Below are positions 13,326 through 27,193 of a stretch of 64,000 nt of DNA, piece by piece. The number at the start of each line of letters is the position of its first letter. Positions within the stretch are counted from its first letter, which is position 1. A program made the translations under genes and the position numbers. The stretch covers positions 1,116,001 through 1,180,000 of the forward strand of contig JAQFVV010000257.1 of NCBI GenBank assembly GCA_028023455.1, written 5' to 3'. The notes under the pieces are model-generated. The model made no database searches and was not told where the DNA came from. It saw only the letters and a list, made by a program, of their open reading frames with translations. The stretch is from Epiperipatus broadwayi (lineage: Eukaryota > Onychophora > Udeonychophora > Euonychophora > Peripatidae).

Positions 13326-16300
13326 CAGCCCACTTCCAATCTTCCGCTACCAACCTAAATTCAAACCCTATTCTTGCATATATATTCCACTCACTAACAC
13401 ATTTGTTTGTATCCTTTTGTTTGAGTATTATTAACTAACATATTTATTAACGAAGATATTGGCATAAATATCTGAATTTAAACATGCAAAATAAAATTAA
13501 TAAATGTAGCATCTGAAAATTCGTATACGCAATAGGGAATGGGGGATTAATTATAACGGACTTATAATATCAAAATATATTATAATTTCTGTATTTATTT
13601 ATTTTATAAAAGTTATAGTAATTGTTTGTTAATTGCAGCTCAGATATCTATAGATATTGTAGAGACAAAAGTACTGAGCAAATATTTAGTGGAAAAGTTC
13701 GTTATATGTAATTTTATAAAATTGTGTTTTTAAATTATTTTTGCCCATAAACTATACTTTTCTTTTAAATCCAATATGGAAGATGCGATTGTAATTAGTC
13801 AAAATTAATTAAAGGTGAGAAGCGTAATCTTGTATAATATTCTAACATAACTTTAATTAAAAGTTTCTCTAAAATCAAAAGTAGAAACTAAACTTAATTG
13901 ATTTACTTTTGTTACAAACATTTTCTTTTATCAAAATTAATTAAAGTTTGAATACTTATCTAACAATGGCATCTTCCATCACAATGGGTAAAAGCTTGTA
14001 TACAAATTCTTTTGGAAATTAGATTGCAATGACCAATCAGAAAGGGATTCCAAAAATACCAAGGCATGGAATAATTACGAATTAATTGAGAGAGTGACTA
14101 GGACAGTCAAGGAGAGCAGTCACCAAGAAAATTTGCGTTCGTTAATTTCAATGTGTACTGAGTAAATCTAAATCACCTTTCTCGCCATTCGAGATGGCCT
14201 TCCCTGCAATCTGTGCCCATGGATCCCGATACTCATAGACTATAATTATATGCCTGTTCGTTAAATAATAAAATTACTGCCTGCCTGAATAACTATGTTT
14301 GACAAACTAGATCTAGTCTCTGCGGGAATTGAAATCATCAAAAGAACCGTCATGTTTTACTGAGATAATCATTTCAAATGCTGCTAGACTCTTAAAGTTA
14401 CCGTGAATAATTTTAACTTTCACCTATCTATTTCTTTAAACATTTTGTAAATCTTTCATTTGTAAAATTTAATATTAGTTATGAATCAATTTGTAAAGTT
14501 CTTACCTTTTTGTTAATTGTACCTTGTTCTCTCTCTATATAACTTAGCTGTAATCTCTCCTACATTAAACCTCTCCTGAATAATTATTAGTTCTTAATTT
14601 CACGTCTATGCAGCAATATTTTATTTTCATTATTATATTTTATACTTTCAGATACTAAATTATATGTCGATAATTTCCCCCCAGAATCGCAAATGCTTAT
14701 GCTATCTCTTTTAATAAAAGAAAACCCTCCTTACTTTTCAGAGGGTAATTAACCTAGTAGTTTTTAAAAACAAATTTGTTATTCTTAGTATAGCGGGTGC
14801 CTGCCAGTCTGGGGAAATAAAATCAGAATTTGATAATTATTGTACAGTGTTATTCTCAAAAACTAAGTAAAAATCTATTTTCTTAGAAATGCGTTTCTTT
14901 GGTTAATTAAATAATAGCGCTAACTTCTAAAATCTGCAAATAGATTTATATGACTTAAATTAATATTACTTTCTTGGGATCAATAGCCACCACCGACTTT
15001 ATATATATTTAATAATATGAAAAGTATTTATTTATTAAAGCATTCAAAACCAAAGAGTTATATTATTTATACATTGTGGAAAGTTTATGTGTAGTTTGAA
15101 GTAATACATAAAAGGGGGGGGAATCCTTTAGTTCTATGAGCTATATTATATTGGCCTTAAAGGTAATTCTTCCATATCCACGTAGTAATCAAATCATACC
15201 AGTACGAGGGGGTTTTATTAATAAAGATAGGCGATAATTCTTTATTCCTTAGTTAAATATCTATATATTTATATTAATGCAAGTGTTACGTGTATACCGG
15301 CCTTTCGTTATATATATATATCTTTGTGCTTCGTTCATTTTTTACTTCCAATACCAAGGACAAGGTTTGGCAAACCTCTTTGGATTTCTTCAGCGTGAGA
15401 TATTATTGCATAGGGTTCGCTCTGGCAAAAGTCCAGCCTATGGCAATTCAATAAAGCGCCTTCTTCATTGTTTATGACCCGACCCTGCCGACGTTTGCAG
15501 AGAGTCGCCTTTCTTTAACGATGAATTGAAGCATCTTTTTAGATCTTAGAATAGATCGTTCTATTGCCATCATACACGTACCGCTCTCCCATATTTTGTT
15601 CTTGTTAAAAGCCTATTAATTCTCCTAAACCGTACTGTTATGATTATACTAAATGGATTGCCATTTTTTTAAATATATATTTCATTCACACTTTCAGATA
15701 CGACACTTCTGCCATTATTGTTATTTCCCAAATTAGCTTCCCACACACGTTCTTATATAGCAAAATGCAAATATTAATTAAATAAAATTACCCTTATCAT
15801 CCAACTTAATAAACTTACGTATTGGTATGAATGCTGTTGTTTTTATTACTGGTGGATTCAAATAACTTTAGGTACCGTAGTCTAGCGCTATTATTAAAAA
15901 TCTTATGTATCCCATTCAATCGATAAATTAATGACATATAAATAGCCACAATAGAATAAAGCCATGAATTATTTGTTATTGATGATTAAATATGTTCATT
16001 GTATAGTATTGTAAGAGAGGTTAATGTTGTCCAAGGGAGATAAACACCCATTTTATTTACATTGTAACACCAATAACGTTTGCAATCATATATACTCCAA
16101 GTTGATTTAATAAATTTTATATCTTTCTAAATATCTAAGTCATTGTTTCATTTATTGACTAGAAATAATTTTGATGTAATATAAAAAGGTTTCACTTACT
16201 AGATGATCGAAAATCGCTAATTATAATATTCTAGACATGAACCAAGTTCGAATAAGAGTCTTTTTGTGTCACGACTTTGTGATGCCGGCGGGGTAGGAAT

Positions 16301-16477
16301 AAATTAGATCAGTATCATTGGAATTGTTACTCATAAGTGGGTAGATCTGGAAAATAGGCAAATAGGGCAGAGTTCATGAATGTTCCTGACTTATGTATCT
16401 TGCACAGGATTGGATTCGAGGTACTTTTGCCTAGATGCTAGATCTTGTTATATGAACAGACGAAACCGACCGGTACA
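13293..16477 (+). mobile_element. Solo LTR of the long-LTR family
   Basis: The element starts TGAAGC and ends CCGGTACA, giving TG...CA ends typical of LTRs. It is flanked on both sides by ATAC (13289-13292 and 16478-16481), a 4-bp target-site duplication. Its order of blocks matches the LTRs at 27194-30410 and 31371-34588: a terminal hairpin (13293-13325), then AATCCAATATGGAA-type and TTGCATCTTC-type blocks, the GGCAAAAGTCCAG-type block, and the final segment before CCGGTACA. It is clearly divergent from those copies. It also shares ATAGGC(A/G)AATAGGGCAGAG with the minus-strand LTRs at 41410-43467 and 47084-49185. No ORF is supported. I infer loss of the interior by recombination between LTRs. 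Confidence 0.75.
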
Positions 16478-17039
16478 ATACTTACAGACAAGAATATAGA
16501 AAGACATGTAGATTATATAAAGATAGATGACTAAAGACAGCTAGAAAGACACAAGTAAATATAAAAACAGATAACTATATAATTAAATAGATGATCAGAG
16601 GTTGACATTACTTTTATTTTGCTACCACATAAAACCACATAAAAAAACAATTAGCAAATATTAAAATAAATAAAAATAAGATCAAATTTCTATAAGTCAC
16701 AAATAAAACAATGGTATCAAATTAAAAATAAAAAATCAATTAACAAATAAACAACATGTATAGATTAAAAAGAACTCAGTTTAATTTTGTTTGATAGACA
16801 AAATACTATTTTTAACGCTTTACATTTAGAAGTCAAATATTTGAAATGCCTCACGTAATGAGGAGAAAACAATCTTTCTATTCTCCCTCTTCAGATATTA
16901 ACTGCAAAAAATATTATATTTATATGCTGATGAAAAATAATGAACTTATTTCTCCACACAATTATTATATGGATTTCATTTCTGCAATTTTTTATACATT
17001 TAAAAAGTTTGTTTTAATTTGTTAGTTGGATGTTATTTT
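16478..17039. other. AT-rich DNA after the solo LTR
   Basis: Starts with a few GATAGA-like words (about 16495-16600). No gene or recognised repeat. Confidence 0.5.
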
Positions 17040-18106
<1,067 letters not shown>

Positions 18107-18323
18107 TGACTTTTTTGATCACAGAATGAAGTTTATTTCTATGACAGTTCTCGTTTTTTGATAAAAATTGGGCAAATATTAATATATTGTTTTTGAAATT
18201 ATTTTCTTGAATCATGTGTAATATGCTTTTACAGTTTTTAAAACTAAATATTAACAGACAAAATCAGTTTAAATTTAACAGCCAAGATCATATCCCAATT
18301 AATTCTCCACTACTTATAAATAA

Positions 18324-19595
18324 TTTTTTAAATCTTATATATATGTATATTCCTTGGATGTCAGTGAAATGTACGGATCAATTGACAGAATGACTTCTAT
18401 TAAATTAATTAATAATGCATTAAAGTTAAAAAATGTTAACGTTAAAATAATAAAATTTATTGTTGAAACATTAAGCTTTATTGATGAAAACATTTATGAA
18501 ATTTTTAAGCATGAATTTTATAAAATGAATAAAGGGTGGTCGATGGGTCTTCCTGCAGTTGCCCAAATATGTAATTTTGTTATATCAACATATGAAGAAA
18601 ATATTTTAAAAAAGGATCATTATCAGAAAGATATTATTTTATACAGTCGATATGTTGATGATGTTTTTGCTTGTGGAAAGCCAAATGCTATTAATGATTT
18701 GTTTAATGAATTAAATAATATAAATGGTTTAAAGTGGATTAAAACAGATGAAAATTCAATGAGTGTTCAATTTTGGGATCTCAAGATTACTAGAAATAAG
18801 GATAAACTGGATTACTATATGACTCTTAAACTAATAGCAAAAAGAGGATATGTTCCATATGAATCAAAAGTACCAATGTCACATAAAATGGCAGGTTTGA
18901 AGTCCTTTTTATTTAGAAATGATAACCTTTGTAAATATGCATCAGATAAAACTAAAAATATTGAAATTTATTGTAATGAATTGTTAAACGTTGGATACAA
19001 TTATGATTGTGTATATTATACTGTAAAAATTTTTACTTCTAAATATAAAAATATTAATAATAATGTTAATTTTTCTGATAAAAAGTTGTGGATATCAATC
19101 TAATCAACAGGCAAGTTTCATTAAGAAAATTTATAAAGGAATATACGATATTGCATTTTATGCACCACCTACATTAAATAAATTAATAAACAATTCAAAA
19201 GATAAAACTTTATTCACAAATAAAAATTGAATCATTTGCAAATGGACATGTAGGTGTGGTAATGGATATATAGGTGAATCGAGGTGCACATTGGAAAAAA
19301 GAACAAAAGAGCACGTATTATTATTTAAAAGGGTTCAAAATATGAAAGAAAATATTAAAAATAGTGATAATTTATCAGCTTCTGTTTTTTATGACCATAA
19401 TAAATTATGCATATATGGTTTTGATTTTGATTATAACAACGTAAAAATATTGGACACCGAAAGAAATAATAACAAAAGAAAAATTAAAGAGGCGATGTTA
19501 ATATATAAATACAAGCAAAATTTAATTAATCGGCAAGCAGCAAACGTTAAGATCACAGAATTATGGGAAAATTGACATTGAATTATGGGAAAGTT
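18324..19595 (+). pseudogene. Penelope-like element 1: RT and GIY-YIG remnant
   Basis: The first frame (18324-19103) is a Penelope-type reverse transcriptase core. Counting from the TTG at 18354, it shows motif A (DVSEMYGSI, residues 2-10), motif B (GWSMGLP, 61-67), the catalytic YVDD (100-103), FWDLKI (140-145) and a thumb-like MSHKMAGLKSFLFRN. The palm is intact from motif A on, but the N-terminal fingers are missing, with a stop at 18321. After a frameshift and an in-frame TGA at 19228, a second frame to 19575 encodes the GIY-YIG endonuclease. It shows CRCGNGYIGES, RTKEH and a C-terminal ILDTERNNNKRKIKEA block that holds the conserved Glu. PLE RTs prime at exposed chromosome ends or nicks. 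This copy is 5'-truncated and dead, on the frameshift and stop. Confidence 0.88.
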
Positions 19596-19599
19596 GACA

Positions 19600-20310
19600 T
19601 TTTAAATGTGATAGTTGACAAAGGTACAAGGTAGTGAAAGTGCTTCTAAGTTATAGTTATACATATAATTTTTATAGACTTTTAATTATTGTATTTTCAA
19701 ATATTTATTTATAAACTTACGTATATTATTTTAAAGAAATACAGGCATCGATTTGAAATATATATATATATATATTGTAGATATATATATATAGTATTCC
19801 ATTATTTAAAAAAAAATATTTTATTCTTTTATACATATAGAGATTTATATGTATAGATTTATTATTATGAAGAAGCAGTTCTTTTTGTGATTTATTATAT
19901 AATATTTTTTTTATTAAATAATATGTGTTAAATTTATTTAACTTTCATTTTTGTTAAAATAGAGTAAATCAGAAAGGTGTAAAATAAGGCAATTAAGATT
20001 GTTAGATTAGGAGATAAAAAATGTACACGTGTGAAACAATGAATACATCTGTACAAACACAAATACGCTTTTACACCTATTTCTGATGGCTATAGATGGC
20101 CAGCTTTGTTGTTATCTGTATCTTAAGATTATTTTTACAAAAGAGGTTCTTTGATGTAGATAACGATAGCGATCAATTTTAAGTCTTTATTGATTGTGAC
20201 CGACGTCAAACTTGTGAAGCTTTGATTTTTTTTTAAGATAAAGATTTCCAGATGTTTTTTTTTCTTTGGTTGAAATTCGCGATATAAATGATTGAAACAA
20301 ATTGTTTAAT
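19600..20310. other. AT-rich DNA with short (AT)n tracts
   Basis: Short (AT)n tracts near 19760-19793. The stretch 20060-20220 is less AT-rich but holds no ORF. No hairpin plus GAAA tail like that of the other PLE copies was found after the first PLE. Confidence 0.5.
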
Positions 20311-20567
20311 CAGTTAGTCTTAAATTTTTTTTAAAGAGATGAGCAGTCAGTCTTAAATTTTTTTAGAGAGATGATCAGTTAGTCATAAATTTTTTTAGAG
20401 AGATAATCAGTTGGTCTTAAAATTTCTTTAGAGAGATGATCAGTTAGTCATAAATTTTTTTAGAGAGATGATCAGTTGGTCTTAAATTTCTTTAGAGAGA
20501 TGATCAGTTAGTCTTAAATTTCTTTAGAGAGATGATGAGTTAGTCATTAATTTTTTTAGAGGGAGAG
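20311..20567 (+). repeat. Minisatellite, 8 units of 31-33 bp
   Basis: Eight head-to-tail units start at 20311, 20344, 20376, 20408, 20441, 20473, 20505 and 20537. The consensus begins CAGTTAGTCWTAAATTT and ends TTTAGAGAGATGAT. Units alternate at a few sites (CATAA or CTTAA, TTTTTT or TTCTTT), suggesting higher-order copying. There are no unique spacers, so this is not a CRISPR array. Confidence 0.95.
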
Positions 20568-22850
20568 TCACTCAAATTATGATTATTATTTTGAGACTCA
20601 ACTCAGTCGGTCCTTCCTTGTTATTATTCTTCAGCAGAAATGTAAGCTCTGATGATTTTTTTTTAAAAGAGAGTGAACGCTTTAATTTTTTTTCTCACTC
20701 CTTGAAAGTTGAAAAAAAAAAGAGCAAATGAAATGTGCATTTATATAAAGCAATTTCCAGCAATATTAAAGAAGAGGAGAGAAATGGAACAAGATTGAAT
20801 TTATTAGACGTTAGTAATAATTATATAAAAATGATATTAACATATTTGGTTATGCATAATACTATGCCTCTGCATTGCTAAACCATTTTTTTCTGCTTCC
20901 TGGTTAATACAGAATGAGTCAAAATCGCTGATCTGTCTATGAAGTCATGTATCCAGTAATAACAAAATGATAGATTTTGAAGCCAACCACACAAGCTATA
21001 TGGAATGCTTTGTTTCTAGTTCCTGGCTTATTAAAAGCTCATTACCTTCGAATGAATGGAGAAGAGGAAATAGGAGGAAAAGAAAATTTATAACATCCAT
21101 GTAGAACCAAGTTTGAAGCCATAAATCAAATTTTTGTTGATTTACCTCAATCATCTAAAGTGTCGACAGCAATTATTTTTTTTTTAAAGGAGAGAGACAA
21201 GCAAATCCACCGGTACCTACTTATTCAAAGTACTTATAATAACTTTTTTTTTTAAATGGTAGAAGGAAGCCAATCAACAGTGAATAATAATGGAATTGAA
21301 GAAACAATCAAAGTCAATTGATTCAGCATTATCTTAAAAGTATCTGCAATAACTTTCTTTTTTTTTTTTTGTTGTTGTTGTTGGTGAGCAAAGAAAAGCA
21401 GTCTGAAAAATTCAAATTCAGGACATTAATAAGAAGTAAAAAGTAGACGGGTAAATATGAACTTTCTTTAACCGATTTTATACTTTTACTTATTAAAAGT
21501 AAACCTTAATTTACTGGTCAAAGCAATTTTCTTTTTTTGATACAGAAACATTAAAGACTTGTTTATCTATAGTTATTTGCAATATCTCACAACATAGCAC
21601 AAACATAGTTTAAATCTTTAAACTTAAATTGTTCATTTTTTTTTTTTATTATTTTTTTTATTATTATATATTGTAATGTTGAAATGTTTTTTTTTAATTG
21701 TTCTTCAGATGTTAATGATGATGAGCAACCTATAGATATATGCATTTATAATGTTTTTTATTTTTATTTTATCTTGTTGCATATTAAAAATTAATATATG
21801 TATTTTATTTTTTTTCGCTATAAGGTTGCAAAAGAAAAAGATATTTTTATATATGTGATTTTTGGGTATACATTTTAAACATATATGTTAACATTACCGA
21901 ATGCGTGAATGTATAACTGCTTATCCAAACACATTAAAGAATAGGTTATATATGATTAGTTTAAAATGGTAAATTGAAAAGTAGGGCATTACATTTGAAT
22001 GGAAATGAAATAACACATACAAGTTTACCTGAAATTTATTTTATGATATGATGAGTAAGAAAAGTCTTAAATAAGCATTTATAGAATATGTATTTTTTTT
22101 CTAATATTGATTTAAGTCAGCTTATTTTGAGATATCAAGAAAAGTGACAAACCTATATATTAAGTTTATTTGCTTATACTTATATGAATTTTTGTATTAA
22201 TAAGCCATTTATTTAATTGTCGATTTGACTTTAAAGAAGGAAAGAAAGAGTAGTAGTGTTAATAAAATATAATTATATATCTTAATTGGTTTCCGAGTTA
22301 TTATTAAGAATATTGTGTTTTTTTTTTTGTCTTAATTCTATCATTTTAATTCATCATCATTGCTCACAGTTATTAAATATTACCATTCGTATATATTGAG
22401 CAATTACTTGCAAACATTAAGCGTCCACAAAATAATAGGTAAACTAGAATGTCGATATTTAAGTATTTAAGGATTATGCTTGAGAATAACCAAATTTTGA
22501 TAATTATAGTTCAACAAAGAAAGCTAAAATTGTGTTTTGTCCATGAATTTAGATCATCCTCATCAAAGATGGATATCATGTTATTAGTTAAAAATGTTTC
22601 AAATAATACTATATAAAAGTTATGATCGCCATCAATCATCATTAATAAATTATAATCATTAAATTTAATGTTTAGCGTAATGAATATATTTTAGTAAATA
22701 GGGGTTTATAGAAAATTGAATATTATGCAAAGAGATTCATGATGATCAATCATCACCATTAGTATTATTAAATCCCAGAATGAAATAGGATAATTTTAAT
22801 AGATGCCTATAAGTTTATAAAGATGAATTTATTATTGTGAGTTTATTGAT
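20568..22850. other. Unique sequence, no gene seen
   Basis: Mixed AT-rich and moderately complex sequence. 20860-21180 is more complex than its surroundings but has no ORF and no match elsewhere in the window. T runs occur at 21176-21185 and 21358-21371. Confidence 0.45.
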
Positions 22851-22859
22851 AAGCCATGG

Positions 22860-22952
22860 CTGGTATCATCATCACTATTATAATCATTATTGTGATATCA
22901 CTATTATTATCATTATTATGATATTATTATCATCATCATCATTATTACCTTT
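22860..22952. repeat. Degenerate ATC/ATT trinucleotide array
   Basis: Plus-strand words ATC, ATT and ATG alternate imperfectly, for example ATTATTATCATCATCATC. It is a decayed microsatellite. Scattered copies of ATCATCATCA-like words also occur from about 22340 onward. Confidence 0.8.
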
Positions 22953-24419
22953 ATTGTGATAAATAATCTAGTTAAATGGCCATCAATATCAATAATGGTC
23001 TTCACATGCTTATTTGGAAGCCATTAATAGGATTATACATGTCTGTTCATCAATATACGCTAATGAGCTAGCAATGTCTATAAGAATCTTTGATCTATAG
23101 TATAAACTTTGGTAATATTGGGATTTTGTAATTTTATCAATATAGATAAAATGTAAGAATGTCATTTTTGTTCAATAGTCATCCAAGTCATGTGTAATAA
23201 ATATGTACTGAATGAGTTTGAACTCAAGTACACTATAAATAGATACTTATCTAGATTGAAAACAATCTAGTGGCGCTCATGGGAAAACACATGTACTTAG
23301 CTAAACTGAATAAAGAGTGATATCATCCCTTTCCAACTTCATAATATTAGTTTTATAAAATATAATTTTTTATAAGTTGTCATGAATAGAACCCGTGTGT
23401 GCATATGACCATGAATGGTCTTATATATTTGGAAAGAAGGATAGGAAGGATTCTTTGTTAGAAGAACCTAGTATTGGAGATAAGCATAAGGCACTCCAGG
23501 AATCTCACAGTGGGTACTTTTATTCAGTTGCTATATTTAATATTATTTTTATTAGATGACAATGGCCAGTATGTTTTTATTGTTCATATGACTGCCCAAT
23601 ATATAAATAAATACCAAGAATCTTTAATGCTGATATTTTCAAGTGGCACAGTGATTCTATAATTTCTTTATCTATGCTATGATGAATTAATATAGTTACA
23701 AATGGTACAGATTGGATAGGCTTATATCTAATAATTAATAATTTCCCCTATCTAAATATTTATTATGATTACAAATGTGACACATTAAAATAGTTACAAA
23801 TTATAGTTACAAATACATATTTTTTAGATTAATTTAATAATTACAAATACATATTTATATTAATTTATAAATATTGTTACAAATGGCGCACCAACTAGGG
23901 CTCGAAATAAGCCAAATAATGGCTTGAAATACCCCACATACATGAGAGATGGGTAGTATATAGTGATGACAGATGTATAATTTATAAATATTGTTACAAT
24001 ATATAATGTAATAGGTCATATACACCTAAACTAATAGAAATTTCATAATGCACTATTTCATCAATAAAGATTGATACAATTATGTATTAAGTATAGTTTA
24101 TACACTCCTACTTTGTTTAGATTAAATATTATTTGTTAAATTATTGTTTGTGATTTTTTCTACCCCCCCCCCCACATTTTTTTTGTCCTTCAAATGTTCT
24201 TGATTATTTTGTTTTGCATTTATGAAAATATTTACACTTTCATTTTTATGTTTAATAATTATAAGTAACATATATATTTACATACCCTTTAACAAAATAA
24301 TTTTGATGAAATGTCAAATTCTATTTTGTTGCTGTACATATGTTTTATTCTTTAGTAAGTTAGTTTAATATACAAATTAAAACACGTGTGAAACACTTAA
24401 ACGAGAAGCTATAAAGATT
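22953..24419. other. AT-rich DNA with GTTACAAAT repeats
   Basis: From about 23690 to 24000 the word (G/A)TTACAAAT recurs irregularly, pointing to a decayed tandem array. A C run lies at 24164-24173. No gene or known element recognised. Confidence 0.5.
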
Positions 24420-24429
24420 CCACAAATTA

Positions 24430-24480
24430 TTAGACGCTAAGCGCTTTCGAGGCCATTTGCCTCATATTCATAGCAGTAAT
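24430..24480 (-). ncRNA. Hammerhead-like hairpin module after PLE 2
   Basis: On the minus strand, TGAATATGA is followed by stem GAGGC/GCCTC (24463-24459 with 24453-24449), then GAAA (24448-24445), then CGC TTA GCG, then TC. Hammerhead ribozymes have the order CUGANGA, stem II, GAAA, stem III, UH, and are known from Penelope-like retroelement termini. Here the 5' core is imperfect and one extra base sits before stem III, so catalysis is doubtful. The module lies just beyond the PLE C-terminus, where a 3' terminal repeat is expected. Confidence 0.4.
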
Positions 24481-24549
24481 GCTAGATGCAGAATGAGGAA
24501 ATGAGGCAAGGAAACAAAGCGATGTGCAAAACGTATGCAAATGAACTAG

Positions 24550-25900
24550 ATAGTCCAATGTTTGGGGATGTCAAAGCAGGTGTCCCGTTTATTGATAGAG
24601 TTATTATTGCCATTAATCAAGTATGCATCTCTGATTTTTCACTTGATGTCATTTTCCTCAATGCAGACTATTTTGGGGCTGGAAGGTTCATGCACATGTC
24701 CTGTCTTCTTGAAATGTTCTAAGAATGTTGATGAGTTATCGTTATTTTTTTTGCTCTATTATAGGTGTATCTATGCTGTGCTGTCCTGTTGATTATGCCT
24801 GCTTTGGTTTCTCCAAAATAAATGACCTGGTAACAAGGTTGTGGGCATGATATGCTGTAAAGAACATGGGGAGTCAGAGAAGGTTCGATTTTGTCCTTAG
24901 AGTTATTGATTAGATGATTAGTGCATGGGGGTGTATGAAAAATAATTTTAAATTTGTTGGACAAAACCTTAATTAATTGGTAGGAGATTTTAGGTATGTT
25001 TGGGAGAGTAATATATGGAAGTTTAATATCATTATTATTGTCTGTAATTTTCTTATAAAATTGTTTAATTTTGTTATTAATAGTGTTGAGTTTGTAGCAT
25101 GCTTGTAGTAGGTCTTTGGTGTAGAGATGTATATTATTCTTTCTATACGCTTCAAACTTTCACAGTTGCATATTTCTGTATAAAAATGCTTGAAGGCCTG
25201 CAAATTTGTGAGAGCTTGGTGAATTGGAGTGTGGGTGTATAAAGCCTCTGATTTCAAAGGGCTTTATTATCATTGAGTAATTTATTGTTCTGTCATTCCA
25301 TGTTAGATGAAGGTCGAGGTATTTTAGACTTTGGAAAGCATCTTCTGCTGTGGAATTGATAGTTAGGTTAGTGTTTTGTGATAAATCTTGTATGATACTA
25401 TTTGTAGTGTGTTGATTGGCTAAGATGAATATATCATCTACATACCACATGTATATAGTGTGAGGGCAGTCAGCTTTTTATTTGGATATGATTAGGTTTT
25501 CATAGTGATTAAGGAAGATGCTGGTGACAATTCCACTAAGTGGGAGACTCATGGGCCATCCACTTTTCATGTTGTACCAACCATACTCAAATGTGGTATA
25601 GATGTGTTTGTCCATCCATGCCAAAAATGTAACGATGAAATTAATGCATTCAGCTGCGAGCATGTTAGTCAGTTCTTGTTGGATAATTTGAATGGATTGT
25701 TTTTTGTCATCTGATCCGTATAATTCTTTGACGTCGAGGGTAGTCATGTAGAAGTTGTTTTTGATCATGGCTTTTTTGATTTTTTCCAAAAATTGAAAAG
25801 ACGAATTAATAAAATAATTTCCAAAGCCCAAGCTGTCTATTAGTAGTTTATAATTTTTTTTATCTATGTTCATTTTATTATAGAAATAATTTTAATATGT
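24550..25900 (-). pseudogene. Penelope-like element 2: nearly complete RT plus GIY-YIG
   Basis: One minus-strand frame runs from 25873 to 24719 and is broken only by TAA near 25477 and TGA near 25158. A frameshift near 24725 then moves the C-terminus into another frame, down to about 24555, with one further stop. The RT shows motif A (TTLDVKELYGS), motif B with a changed Gly (GWPMSLPLS where the family has MGLP), the catalytic YVDD after the first stop, YLDLHL and a SSHKFAGLQAFLYRN thumb. A linker with HTPPCTNHLINN follows, then the endonuclease: VIYFGET, RTAQH, and after the shift TGH and an ENDIK..KIRDAYLI block with the conserved Glu. Read through, it spans RT and endonuclease. It is inactive as it stands. 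The next sequence on its 3' side is the hairpin module at 24430-24480. Confidence 0.9.
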
Positions 25901-26400
25901 TTTTTCATGTTAGCAGTTATTTATTTTGTCAAATATTAATATTTTGTAATTAGTGTTTCATTGATTGTACTAGTATTTTTTATTATCTTGGTTTAATAAT
26001 TTATTTTGCCATCTTACATTTCATATTCTATTTTAAAAGTAGAATACTTTAGTATTGCTTTAAATTTTTTATTATGATAATTTTTTATGGCATTTCCTAA
26101 TTAATAAAATTTGCAAAATATTGTTTTTTGATATGCCATATTTTGAAAGTAAAAAACTTTAATATTGTTTTTAATTTTTTATGCTAACTTTTACTAATAT
26201 TTGTTAAATACTCCTTTTTGATATTTGATTTTTTTTTTTTTTTGGCCACGTGATTCTCTATTTTTTTGCCATATTTAAAATTTCTAATATTTTTGTTATT
26301 TTATTTCAAGAGTTGTTTGGATTTTTGATCATGTAATTGTGCTTATTTTTATGTTAGTTGTGTTCTTTTGATGAACACGGCAACTTTTTAATTATGGTGG
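25880..26400 (+). repeat. AT-rich dispersed repeat, third copy
   Basis: Shares with 17160-17790 and with the complement of 8450-11300 the words TACTTTAATATTG(T/C)TTTTA-like, GGCATTTCCTAATTAATA and GGCCACGTGATT. It abuts the 5' side of PLE 2, just as the copy at 17040-17790 lies beside PLE 1, though the PLEs face opposite ways. Confidence 0.5.
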
Positions 26401-27193
26401 ACAAAATAATTGGAACACTTTGTATCAACCATGCTAGGTATTATTTGAGATACCTTAGTGATTGGTTATGTAAATAGTGGTTTTGAGGGAAAGTGCTTTA
26501 TAAACTGATACTAAAAATATTCTCACATATATGAATAAAATACAAAGAATTATAATCACATAGCACTACCCATAATTCATTTTATATTGAACCCACTTTT
26601 TTATAATTACTTACTTATGGTTAGAAAAACATGCTTCTACATTTCCTTGTCTAAGATTTTATTGGGGGATGTATATTTGAACAATGAACAACTACAAAAA
26701 ATTATGAAAATTTAAATTAACTGTGATATTAAAACACCAATTTAAATGATCCAATTTTTTACTGTAAGGCAGGGTTAAAAATTATTCCTTTAGCTACTTT
26801 GCAAAAGACACTTTTATCATGATAAGTCAGCATATGCAAAAATAGCCTTGAATAATTGATTGTATCTTTCCTTAGTTATATATTTATCAATTTTGATAAA
26901 TTCCTAGGTTGTGATTGAGTTACAAGTTAGAAACTTGCATTTAAATTGACACTGTTCACATCATCAATTTTCTTGGTTATTAGTTTAGCTTATAAGTCAT
27001 GAATTAAATATATGTTACATGCCCAAATTTTTTTCTCTAGATGTACGTTGTATATTCCAAAAATACATGAACTAAGATGAATGTTTGGAATGTTATGGAA
27101 ATTTAATAAGGATATTGAGTTTTTGTGGATTTTTTTAAGAGGCAAATCATTAGGTTTGATAATATCTGCAGAGTAATACACATATATATATAT
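26401..27193. other. AT-rich DNA, no gene seen
   Basis: No gene or shared repeat recognised. It ends in a short (TA)n tract (27179-27193) that is the insertion target of the LTR element. Confidence 0.5.

Noticed and set aside
15277-15477. 66-codon frame in the solo LTR
   Set aside because: No domain, and the homologous LTRs do not keep the frame.
20311-20567. Possible CRISPR-like array
   Set aside because: Units are contiguous with no unique spacers, and the window is clearly eukaryotic.
24486-24792. Plus-strand frames over the PLE 2 C-terminus
   Set aside because: They are antisense shadows of the GIY-YIG region, whose conserved residues read on the minus strand.
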